A stretch of DNA of 38,848 nucleotides from an uncultured Collinsella sp. (lineage in GTDB: Bacteria > Actinomycetota > Coriobacteriia > Coriobacteriales > Coriobacteriaceae), in NCBI GenBank assembly GCA_900539035.1, contig UQAU01000020.1:1-38848 (forward strand), given 5' to 3'. The notes below the pieces were generated by a model, which saw nothing but the letters and a program-made list of their open reading frames with translations, was not told the DNA's origin and searched no databases. Positions 8,717-14,999 of the stretch are shown here, in pieces (position 1 is the stretch's first letter; the number at the start of each line of letters is the position of its first letter). The position numbers were made by a program, and so were the translations under genes.

Positions 8717-8773
8717 ATCTCGATCTGTAACAGTAACTCGGCAAAATCGACCCTAGATGTTACAGATCGAGAC
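8717..8773. repeat. Palindromic element, unit 2 (inverted copy)
   Basis: Arms TCTCGATCTGTAACA (8718-8732) and its exact complement (8758-8772), 15 bp. Its interior reads as TCTAGG...ATTTTGCCGA on the minus strand, which aligns with units 1 and 3 read on the plus strand, so this copy is inverted relative to its neighbours. Confidence 0.8.
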
Positions 8774-8798
8774 AAATGACCGATATCGCCCCAAACTA

Positions 8799-8853
8799 TC
8801 TCAATCTGTAACATCTAGCCCGTTTTCGGCCTTACAACTGTTACAGATCAAGA
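8799..8853. repeat. Palindromic element, unit 3
   Basis: Arms TCTCAATCTGTAACA (8799-8813) and TGTTACAGATCAAGA (8839-8853) pair at 13 of 15 positions. The two unpaired positions lie where units 1 and 2 have CG. The interior CCCGTTTTCGGCC matches that of unit 1. Confidence 0.8.
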
Positions 8854-8867
8854 CAAACAGACGAATC

Positions 8868-8899
8868 AAGCCACCGCAAAGGTACCTTTGTGGTGGCTT
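8868..8899. repeat. Outer hairpin B of the palindrome array
   Basis: A 16-bp head-to-head inverted repeat without spacer: AAGCCACCGCAAAGGT (8868-8883) against ACCTTTGTGGTGGCTT (8884-8899), with one G-U position. It lies 9 bases beyond the SGNH hydrolase stop and may assist its termination. It shares the CACCGCAAAGG core with hairpin A. Confidence 0.75.
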
Positions 8900-8908
8900 G
8901 GGGTCGCG

Positions 8909-9568
8909 CTACTCACCAAGCATCTCTTGGAGCTTGGTTGCCACGGCGTGGCCCAAGCTCTCGTGACTTTCGGGCATCATGTGCAGATAGTCGATATCGC
9001 CCGGCTCGGCAAACTCGGCGGCATTCAAAAAGTCGCAGTCAAACTGCTCGGCCACGTGCGCATAGTACTCGCCAAAATGCTCCGAGGCCTCGACGGAATG
9101 CTCGTCAAAGTCGGTCATATACACATCGGCGATCTGCGGCTTGATCTTGATAGGAGCCATCAGCAGAATGCGCGGACAAGGTGCGGCATCGGTCCACGGA
9201 AACGCGCGGACGGCGCGAATCAGCGCCATGGCGCCACGGGCGATATCGGAAGCCGTCACGTTAAAGACCGTCTTGCAGTCGTTGGTGCCCAGCATGATCA
9301 CAATGGCATCCAGCGGCTTATGGGCCTCGAGCAGCATCGGAAGCGCGCGAATACCGTTGAGGTTAGTGTCCAGATGGCACATATCGTCGCGCACCGTCGT
9401 GCGGCCGTTGAGCCCCTCCTCAATCACATGCCAGCCCTCGCCCAGGTCACGCTGCGCCACGCCGCACCAGCGCACATCCTGCGCATAGCGCACCGCGGTG
9501 CCATCGCGCATACCAGCCGGATCATAGCCATAGGTGTTGCTGTCACCAAAGCACAGAACGTTTTTCAT
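8909..9568 (-). CDS. SGNH/GDSL-type hydrolase
   Basis: A 219-aa esterase/lipase-like hydrolase. Block I is CFGDSN (nucleophile Ser10), block III is LGTNDCK, and the C-terminal catalytic pair DxxH is seen as DYLH; together these give a complete Ser-Asp-His triad. There is no signal peptide, so it is probably cytosolic. The form resembles arylesterase-like SGNH proteins (family members deacylate small esters or acetylated carbohydrates). The substrate cannot be told from the sequence. The start at MKNVLCFGD follows AAGGAAGGG; the longer open frame would begin inside the terminator of the gene upstream. Confidence 0.9.
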   Translation of the reverse strand: MKNVLCFGDSNTYGYDPAGMRDGTAVRYAQDVRWCGVAQRDLGEGWHVIEEGLNGRTTVRDDMCHLDTNLNGIRALPMLLEAHKPLDAIVIMLGTNDCKTVFNVTASDIARGAMALIRAVRAFPWTDAAPCPRILLMAPIKIKPQIADVYMTDFDEHSVEASEHFGEYYAHVAEQFDCDFLNAAEFAEPGDIDYLHMMPESHESLGHAVATKLQEMLGE

Positions 9569-9585
9569 CGTAAGCCCTTCCTTTA

Positions 9586-9621
9586 GTAAAAAGCCGACGG
9601 GAGCAGCCCCCGTCGGCTCGG
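9586..9621 (-). terminator. Terminator of the PARG-like gene
   Basis: On the minus strand a stem GCCGACGGG...CCCGTCGGC closes a short loop and is followed directly by TTTTTA, a classical intrinsic terminator. It lies 23 bases after the PARG-like gene stop and 20 bases before the SGNH start, separating the two transcripts. Confidence 0.8.
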
Positions 9622-9643
9622 CATGTCGCATCACGCGCACCGT

Positions 9644-10777
9644 TTACAGGTACTTGCGCCAGTCGTCGTCATCCTCATCGTCCTCGGCAGCGGCCTGAGC
9701 CTGCTCGGCGGCACGGGCGGCCGCGGCGCGGGCAGCAACCTGAGCATAGGACTCCTCGTTACGCTCGGGGAAGCTTGCCAGCACGTGCTCAAACTTGGCG
9801 AAGTCCTCATCCCAGCGCGTAGAAGGCACGGCAAAGAACACCTGCTTGACCTTAAAGTCGCCCGATGCGAGCTCCTCGCGGAAGAGCTCTGCCACGGCCT
9901 CGGCATCAAAGCCGTTATTGTCGCAGCCCCAAGCACCCAGCACGAGCTTCTCGCGACCCAGCTCATCGCAGATGGCAAGGACAAAGCGGATACGGTCGCG
10001 CAGGGCATCCAACAGGGCGTCGTCACTCACGCGGTACTCCTGGCGGGCGCGCTTGACGTTGGGTGCGGCGGCAACGATCACATCGGCGTATGCGTGCACG
10101 TGGTTGCGGTCGAAGCGCACGGCGGGCACCACCAGCGCACGATTGCGGTAAAGCTCGCAGTTGATGTTGCGGCGACGGTTCTCGCCGTACCACTTGCGCT
10201 GCTTGTCGAGCACATTGTACAGGTACGAATCGGCGCAGAGCGTCGCCTCCTGGCCCAGGTAGCCCTGGATATAGCCGCCACCCGGATTGGTAAACGAGGC
10301 AAAGGCAAGCACGGCCATATCGCAGAACTGCGCATAGCCGCGGCCGTTATCGAGGATTGCCTGCGTGGCGGAGGCATCAAGCACGGTGACCTCGGGCAGG
10401 ACCGGAGCAGCCTCCTCCGCGGGCGCGGACTCAGCCTCGTCGGCCAACTCGGTGGACTCGGGTGCCGCCTCGGGCTCGACCGCAGTCTCCACCTCGGCAG
10501 TCTCAACCTCGGCAGCATCGGCCTCCACAACCTCGGCAACCGGCTCCTCGGCAGCCACAGCCGCTTGGGCCTTGGCCTTCATCGCCGCGACAAAACCGGC
10601 AGGCATACCATCGAACTCGCGCACGCCGGCAAGCGAACGCTCGATGTCCTTGGCGCAGGCCTCGGACACAGCCGCCACATGGCGCTCGGCGGCCTTGGCA
10701 CGCGCCTCGCGCTTGGGATTGGGCTGACCCGCTCGGTTAGACCTGCGGTTACGGTTCCTGTTGTCGACATCTGCCAT
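9644..10777 (-). CDS. PARG-like (TIGR02452/DUF2263) protein with altered catalytic motif
   Basis: A 377-aa protein whose residues ~130-340 form a microbial poly(ADP-ribose) glycohydrolase-type macrodomain: AFASFTNPGGGY, ALVVPAVRF, VIVAAAPN and VLGAWGCDNNGFD are all family blocks. PARG enzymes use GGG-X6-8-QEE, with the second Glu catalytic. Here GGG (166-168) is followed by QEA (176-178), so that Glu is replaced by Ala. Residues ~77-127 are an acidic Ala/Glu/Val-rich linker between an N-terminal helical part and the domain, and the C-terminus ends in an acidic stretch (EDDEDDDDWRKYL). It may bind ADP-ribose without cleaving it, or use another residue. It is a stand-alone gene with its own terminator. 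Confidence 0.85.
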   Translation of the reverse strand: MADVDNRNRNRRSNRAGQPNPKREARAKAAERHVAAVSEACAKDIERSLAGVREFDGMPAGFVAAMKAKAQAAVAAEEPVAEVVEADAAEVETAEVETAVEPEAAPESTELADEAESAPAEEAAPVLPEVTVLDASATQAILDNGRGYAQFCDMAVLAFASFTNPGGGYIQGYLGQEATLCADSYLYNVLDKQRKWYGENRRRNINCELYRNRALVVPAVRFDRNHVHAYADVIVAAAPNVKRARQEYRVSDDALLDALRDRIRFVLAICDELGREKLVLGAWGCDNNGFDAEAVAELFREELASGDFKVKQVFFAVPSTRWDEDFAKFEHVLASFPERNEESYAQVAARAAAARAAEQAQAAAEDDEDDDDWRKYL

Positions 10778-10841
10778 ACGTGGCCACCTTTCCTGTCGCT
10801 GCCGCTATCGGCTTTTTCCCATCCATCATACCCCGCCGCGC

Positions 10842-10873
10842 ACAAAAAAGACGGCCCCGAAGGACCGCCTTTC
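10842..10873 (-). terminator. Terminator of the BI-1 family gene
   Basis: On the minus strand a 10-bp stem AAGGCGGTCC / GGGCCGTCTT closes a TTCG tetraloop and runs into TTTT. Two G-U pairs are allowed. It lies 46 bases after the stop codon of the gene at 10919-11614. Confidence 0.85.
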
Positions 10874-10918
10874 GTATCGTTTTACCGTGTCCGGCAGGAA
10901 GCGTCGCAATGCCGCGCT

Positions 10919-11614
10919 TTAATCGCGACGGCCGAGGATGTTCAGAATGCGCAGGAACACGTTGATAATGTCCACGAACAGGTTAGACGCCATGAGCACC
11001 GCATTGGGCAGCGTGGGCGGCACCGTCGTGGCAACATAGGTGTCGTAGCCAATAAAGCCGGCGAACACCACGATCACGATCAGGTCGGTGATGGTCTGCG
11101 AGACGCCCATGAACATCAGCACGATCTCAACCAGAATCGTGGCGAGCAGAATGCCAAAACCGATGCCATATACGCGCTGGAAAAACTTGGGGAACGTCAC
11201 GCCCAAGGCACCAAAGACAAATGTGATGGCGGCCGTGGCGATAAAGGCGGTGTTGATGGTGGGCAGGTCGTAGTTGGCAAGGCCAAACGACGCGGTCAGG
11301 CCAAAGGTGCTCGCAAAGATTACGTAGCCCACAAGGGACAGGCCCACGGACTGCTTGCTGGCGGCGGCCGACATCATGACCATGCCGACGATGGTCAAAA
11401 TAAACGAGCCAAAGACCAGCGGCAAGGCGGCACCGCTCATCATCATGCGCGCAAACGACATGGTGCTCGTAAAGTAGGCGCCGGCGCCCATGGCGCAAAA
11501 GCCCAAGAAGATCAGGGCAGACATGGCGAGATTGTACGCGCGCGGCGACATCTCCTTGGCGCGACTTGCGCCGGTCTCGATGGGGCCGTTCTGATAGCCC
11601 TGGATATCGTTCAT
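10919..11614 (-). CDS. Bax inhibitor-1 / YccA family membrane protein
   Basis: A 231-aa integral membrane protein with about seven hydrophobic segments, the layout of the BI-1 (TMBIM/UPF0005) family. Bacterial members such as BsYetJ are pH-sensitive calcium-leak channels, and YccA interacts with the FtsH protease. The family's terminal block FVDIINVFLRILNILGRRD is present, as is GYDTYV in the sixth-segment region. The start at MNDIQGYQ follows GAAAGGA; eight upstream in-frame codons lack a site. A palindrome sits next to the probable -10 in the leader. It is a stand-alone gene. Confidence 0.92.
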   Translation of the reverse strand: MNDIQGYQNGPIETGASRAKEMSPRAYNLAMSALIFLGFCAMGAGAYFTSTMSFARMMMSGAALPLVFGSFILTIVGMVMMSAAASKQSVGLSLVGYVIFASTFGLTASFGLANYDLPTINTAFIATAAITFVFGALGVTFPKFFQRVYGIGFGILLATILVEIVLMFMGVSQTITDLIVIVVFAGFIGYDTYVATTVPPTLPNAVLMASNLFVDIINVFLRILNILGRRD

Positions 11615-11652
11615 ACTTCGTCCTTTCAAAAAGCGCACGACAGCGCCGTAGG

Positions 11653-11674
11653 TGACAAGATTCCTGTCATTGTA
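11653..11674 (-). promoter_or_regulatory. Promoter -10 and palindrome before the BI-1 gene
   Basis: On the minus strand TACAAT (11669-11674) could be a -10 box. Just downstream, over the expected transcription start, lies TGACA-N7-TGTCA (11653-11669), a position where a repressor could act. No good -35 is visible. Confidence 0.35.
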
Positions 11675-11692
11675 CCCGAATGCCGCACGTCC

Positions 11693-12031
11693 TTACCTAC
11701 GGCGCTCGCCCTCAAGCGTGCGATCAAAGGCCCAGACCCACCAACGCATCACGTGCGCCTGCGAGCCGTCCACCCGCTCGCGCGTCTGGTCCTCCAGATA
11801 CAACTCGGTCGCGTGCCCGCCAAAACGCACCTTATATGTTGCCGTACGGATGCCGTGGACCATCAGGCCAAACCCGGTGGTCGAGATAATTTCGTCGATC
11901 GTAAAACAACGGCCGTCGACCCAGCAGACGGTGACCGGCACGACCTGTCCGCCCGCGAGGATGCGAGCCACAACGTCCACATACTGCTTGTGCACGCGCC
12001 GAGTTTTGCCGTCTGTCTGTCGATATTCCAT
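11693..12031 (-). CDS. Small uncharacterised protein under LexA-box control
   Basis: A 112-aa soluble protein with no signal peptide or membrane segment. The order of its blocks (P-V-CWVDGRCFTIDEI, HGIRTATYKVRF, ATELYLED, RWWVWAFD) recalls the small DUF6504-like proteins found beside translesion-polymerase genes in actinobacteria, but I cannot confirm membership. The start at MEYRQTDG follows GAGGG only one base away; the promoter's expected start point is at this ATG, so the mRNA may be leaderless. Alternative in-frame ATGs at 12052 and 12118 would lie within or upstream of the promoter. A LexA box in the promoter suggests DNA-damage induction. It is a single-gene unit, divergent from the Pit transporter. 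Confidence 0.75.
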   Translation of the reverse strand: MEYRQTDGKTRRVHKQYVDVVARILAGGQVVPVTVCWVDGRCFTIDEIISTTGFGLMVHGIRTATYKVRFGGHATELYLEDQTRERVDGSQAHVMRWWVWAFDRTLEGERRR

Positions 12032-12038
12032 GCCCTCT

Positions 12039-12068
12039 ATTATCGAACGCATGTTTGTATGTTGTAAA
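12039..12068 (-). promoter_or_regulatory. SOS promoter with LexA box in the spacer
   Basis: On the minus strand TTTACA (-35, 12063-12068) and GATAAT (-10, 12039-12044) are 18 bases apart. The plus-strand sequence CGAACGCATGTTTG (12044-12057) matches the Gram-positive/actinobacterial LexA consensus CGAACRNRYGTTYG at every position and fills the spacer, where bound LexA would block RNA polymerase. Confidence 0.75.
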
Positions 12069-12219
12069 GCGAACAGACTGTGGTTTTGGGGTGTTGGGGC
12101 GCGCACACGTGTCCTCATGGCGTGTTAGCAAAAAGAATACCCGCGGTCAACAGGGCTAATATTCAATTTTAGTGCCAAAAAATTCACTTCTCCCATCAGA
12201 ACTCGGTAAAGAAACCCAC

Positions 12220-12251
12220 AGGAGGTGATACGATTTATCATGTTTTTGTAA
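12220..12251 (+). promoter_or_regulatory. Extended Shine-Dalgarno and minigene before pit
   Basis: AGGAGGTGAT (12220-12229) is a ten-base perfect match to the 16S anti-Shine-Dalgarno. The only ATG just behind it (12240) opens a three-codon frame, MFL-stop, ending 30 bases before the transporter start and in the same frame. It may be a leader minigene. The transporter's own site is weak. The rest of 12032-12281 holds the divergent promoter and no gene. Confidence 0.35.
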
Positions 12252-12281
12252 CGTGTCTGCAAACTTCGAGAAAGCCCATAT

Positions 12282-13331
12282 ATGGACGTAACGTTCTCAA
12301 CCTTCCTCGGCCAAATTGTGTCGAACCCAGTCCTTGCCGTCACCGTGATTCTCGCGCTCGGCGCCATCTTCGTCAACGGATGGACCGACGCACCCAACGC
12401 CATCGCGACCTGCGTCACTACGCGTTGCATGCCCGCCCGCGCCGCCATTCTCATGAGCGCCGCATTCAATTTCCTCGGCGTGCTTATCATGACGCACTTT
12501 AACGCGAGCGTCGCCAACACCATCTCACATATCGTCGACTTTGGCGGAAACAGCACCATGGCGCTTGCGTGCCTCTGCGCGGCGCTGTTCTCCATTGTCG
12601 TCTACGGTGCCACGGCATCGCGTTTTGGCATCCCCACCTCGCAAAGCCACAGCCTTATCGCCGGCCTGACCGGTGCCGCTATCGCCCTCGGCGGCGCGAA
12701 CAGCGTCAACGTCCACGAGTGGATGAAGGTCATCTACGGCCTGGCGCTCTCCATCGGTCTGGGCTTTGTCATGGGCTGGGTCCTGTGCAAACTCGTCTCG
12801 ATTCTATTTGCCGCCGCCAATAGGCGACGTGCCAACGTCTTCTTTAAATACGCTCAGATCGCGAGCGCTGCGGCCATGAGCTTTATGCACGGCGCGCAGG
12901 ATGGACAGAAGTTCATCGGCGTGCTCTTTTTAGGTGTCGCCTTCGCCAACGGCCAGACGAGCGTCGGCGATGCCGGCATCCCCATCTGGATCATGCTGCT
13001 GTGCTCGGCCACCATGGGTGTCGGCACCAGCGTGGGCGGCGAGCGCATCATCAAGTCCGTCGGCCAGAGCATGGTCAAGCTGGAGAAGTATCAGGGCTTC
13101 TCCGCCGACCTCGCAGGCGCCGCGAATCTGCTGCTTGCCACCCTTACCGGTATCCCCGTATCCTCCACCCACATCAAGACCTGCGCCATCATGGGCGTCG
13201 GCGCTGTTAAGCGCCTTTCGGCCATCAACTTCGGCGTGGTCAAGGACATGATGTTCACCTGGTTCTTCACCTTCCCCGCCTGCGGACTCATCAGCTTTGT
13301 CATGGCCAAGCTGTTCATGATGTTCATCTAG
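12282..13331 (+). CDS. Inorganic phosphate transporter, PiT family
   Basis: A 349-aa polytopic membrane protein (about ten hydrophobic segments) of the PiT family, which imports metal-phosphate by cation symport at low affinity. Both inverted-repeat signatures are present: NGWTDAPNAIATCVTTR near residue 33 (the GANDVANA-type motif) and TGIPVSSTHIKTCAIMGVG near residue 290, plus FGIPTSQSHSLIAGLTGAA in the middle. Length is typical of the short Gram-positive form without a large cytoplasmic loop. The DUF47 gene follows 67 bases downstream, the usual partner. The start has a weak site (GAGAAAG); a perfect one lies 50 bases earlier in front of a minigene. Confidence 0.94.
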   Translation: MDVTFSTFLGQIVSNPVLAVTVILALGAIFVNGWTDAPNAIATCVTTRCMPARAAILMSAAFNFLGVLIMTHFNASVANTISHIVDFGGNSTMALACLCAALFSIVVYGATASRFGIPTSQSHSLIAGLTGAAIALGGANSVNVHEWMKVIYGLALSIGLGFVMGWVLCKLVSILFAAANRRRANVFFKYAQIASAAAMSFMHGAQDGQKFIGVLFLGVAFANGQTSVGDAGIPIWIMLLCSATMGVGTSVGGERIIKSVGQSMVKLEKYQGFSADLAGAANLLLATLTGIPVSSTHIKTCAIMGVGAVKRLSAINFGVVKDMMFTWFFTFPACGLISFVMAKLFMMFI

Positions 13332-13398
13332 TCAAACCGAGCGTCCATCCGGACCGTAATACTTCGCCCACCCGTCTTCGCCTCGAAAGGACCCACTC

Positions 13399-14022
13399 AT
13401 GGCAAAGAAACCCGATTCGTTCTACTTTGACAACTACGTCGCCTGCGCCGACCTTGCCGTCCAGGCTGCCGAGCTGCTCACCCAGATTTTCGAGAACTTC
13501 GATCCCGCGAAGATTCACGATATGCTCGACAAGATGCACACGATCGAGCATGCGGCCGACAAGAAGCACCATGAGCTTGAGGACGCCCTGCTCACGGCCT
13601 TTATCACCCCGCTTGAGCGCGAGGACCTGGACCTGATGAGCTGCTCGCTCGACACCGTGCTCGACCGTATCGAGGGCGTCGTGCAGCGCGTCTACTTCAC
13701 CAACATCCAGGACATCCATCCCGATGCCATCGTGATCGCCCACAAGGTGACCGACGCCTGCCGCGCCATGAAGGACCTGATGGTCGAGCTGCCCAACTAC
13801 CGCAAGTCCAAGACCCTGCGCGAACTCGTCATCCAGATCAACACGATCGAGTCCGAGGCCGACGAGCTCTACATCAACGCTATGCGCAACCTGCATGTCA
13901 ACGGCAAGGATCCGCTCGAGGTCATCGCCTGGCGTGACGTCTACGCCTTCCTGGAGTACTGCGCTGACTGCTGTGAGAATGTGGCTGATGTCGTGGATTC
14001 GATTGTCATGAAGAACAGTTAA
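13399..14022 (+). CDS. DUF47 family PhoU-like accessory protein of Pit
   Basis: A 207-aa all-helical cytosolic protein of the DUF47 (TIGR00153) family, distant kin of PhoU. Typical blocks are KMHTIEHAADKKHHEL, LDRIEGVVQRVYF and VIQINTIESEADELY, with conserved acidic ExxAD and ExEAD motifs likely to bind metal. Such proteins are almost always encoded beside PiT transporters and are thought to gate or regulate phosphate uptake. The start follows GAAAGGA with an 8-base gap. A long inverted repeat starts 5 bases after its stop. Confidence 0.93.
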   Translation: MAKKPDSFYFDNYVACADLAVQAAELLTQIFENFDPAKIHDMLDKMHTIEHAADKKHHELEDALLTAFITPLEREDLDLMSCSLDTVLDRIEGVVQRVYFTNIQDIHPDAIVIAHKVTDACRAMKDLMVELPNYRKSKTLRELVIQINTIESEADELYINAMRNLHVNGKDPLEVIAWRDVYAFLEYCADCCENVADVVDSIVMKNS

Positions 14023-14027
14023 TTGGG

Positions 14028-14135
14028 GGTACGTGTCCCGGCGGCGAAGGGCCGGCACCTGTTTGCTTTCTCACTCCGGCTGCATGGCAGAGTCGTTCGA
14101 AAGTAAACAGGTGCCGACCCTTCGCCTTACGTACC
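14028..14135. repeat. Long imperfect inverted repeat
   Basis: The left arm (14028-14070) and right arm (14099-14135) share GGTACGT and GGCGAAGGG-CGGCACCTGTTT-CTTTC with two substitutions and one 6-base insertion in the left arm. The loop is 28 bases. Pairing is also partly kept a few bases outside the arms. No T-run follows on the plus strand. It may end the pit transcript, or be a small mobile or repeated palindrome. Confidence 0.75.
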
Positions 14136-14139
14136 ACCA

Positions 14140-14304
14140 TTGGGAACTTTGGCTGATAGGTTTAGCGCAATGGGGGTTTGGCTGAAGGGACCTTTGGTAT
14201 CCGTTCGGACACTTTGGCCCTCGATGAGCGATTGGCTGATTGCTGCTTTGGGTACTCTTTGGGTTACTTTGGGTTTGTTTGATTTTACTTGTTGGAGGGC
14301 TTGT
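14140..14304 (+). other. T/G-rich leader with TTTGG(G) repeats
   Basis: No gene is visible on either strand here. The plus strand is strikingly T- and G-rich, with TTTGG repeated at least seven times, ending in a run of TTTGGGT/TTACTTTGGG units before the nitroreductase ribosome binding site. The composition differs from the rest of the window and continues into the first part of the following gene. Confidence 0.5.
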
Positions 14305-14835
14305 ATGTCTTATTTGGATCTGGCTCGTGGTCGGTATTCTTGTCGTTTGTTTGAGGACCGTCCTGTTGAGCAGTCGGTGGTGGATGCCATTGTTGAGGCT
14401 GGGCGTATTGCTCCTTCTGCTTGTAATAATCATCCAACCCGTGTGATGGTGTTGGATACGCCTGAGCTTCTGGAGAAGGCTGCTGCTTGTCAGCCGCGCT
14501 TTGCTCGTGATGGGTCTATCTTTGGGGCTCCGCTTATCTTTCTTATTTGCAGCGTTACCGACGATGCTTGGGTGCGCCCTTATGACCAGATGAACTCCAG
14601 TGCCATCGACAGCTCGATCGTTTGCGACCAGATGATGATGGAGGCCGAGGAGCAGGGCCTGGGTACGTGCTGGGTGTGCCATTTTAAGCCCGAGGTGGCC
14701 TGTGAGCAGTTCAACCTGCCCGAGGGCATCTATCCCTATCACATGCTCGTTTGCGGCTATCCTGCCGACCACATCGCCGATCCCGAGCACCGCGAGGCCC
14801 GCACCATTCCCCTCCCCGACTTCCTCCTCAAGTAG
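14305..14835 (+). CDS. Nitroreductase family protein
   Basis: A 176-aa flavin (FMN)-dependent oxidoreductase of the nitroreductase fold. The N-terminal RYSCRLFEDRPVE block, the IAPSACNNHP FMN-contact block and the C-terminal GLGTCWVCHF and VCGYP blocks are family landmarks. The physiological substrate is unknown. The start ATG follows GGAGGG with a 5-base gap. The first ~85 codons strongly favour T-ending codons (GCT, CGT, GGT, TCT, TGT), while the rest use the C/G-ending codons normal for the window, so the 5' half looks compositionally foreign or shifted. It has its own terminator. Confidence 0.9.
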   Translation: MSYLDLARGRYSCRLFEDRPVEQSVVDAIVEAGRIAPSACNNHPTRVMVLDTPELLEKAAACQPRFARDGSIFGAPLIFLICSVTDDAWVRPYDQMNSSAIDSSIVCDQMMMEAEEQGLGTCWVCHFKPEVACEQFNLPEGIYPYHMLVCGYPADHIADPEHREARTIPLPDFLLK

Positions 14836-14880
14836 ATTTTTGGGACAGGCCTTAAAATCCACCTTTGACCACGCGCCCTT

Positions 14881-14924
14881 CGCCGAGTTCTGTGCCCCCA
14901 AACGCAGGACTCGGCGTTTTGTTA
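14881..14924 (+). terminator. Terminator of the nitroreductase gene
   Basis: CGCCGAGTTCTGTG (14881-14894) pairs with CGCAGGACTCGGCG (14903-14916) with G-U pairs, followed by TTTTGTT. A classical plus-strand terminator 45 bases after the stop codon. Confidence 0.8.
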
Positions 14925-14942
14925 TGCAGGCTGCATACAGCC

Positions 14943-14976
14943 ACAAAAAAGGACCCGCAAGCTGCGGGCCCTTTCT
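14943..14976 (-). terminator. Terminator of the divIVA transcript
   Basis: On the minus strand GGGCCCGCA...TGCGGGTCC forms a tight hairpin followed by TTTTTTGTGG. It lies 26 bases after the divIVA stop and closes the long minus-strand division region. Confidence 0.85.
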
Positions 14977-14999
14977 AGGCGCTAAATGATAGCTGGATG

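Noticed and set aside
8637..8853. A CRISPR array
   Set aside because: The repeats are inverted, only three units are present, their interiors are homologous rather than unique, and no cas gene is near.
9623..12067. An 814-codon plus-strand open frame across the BI-1 and PARG-like genes
   Set aside because: It is antisense to two clear genes, has no ribosome site or recognisable domain, and reflects the high GC content that keeps the opposite strand open.
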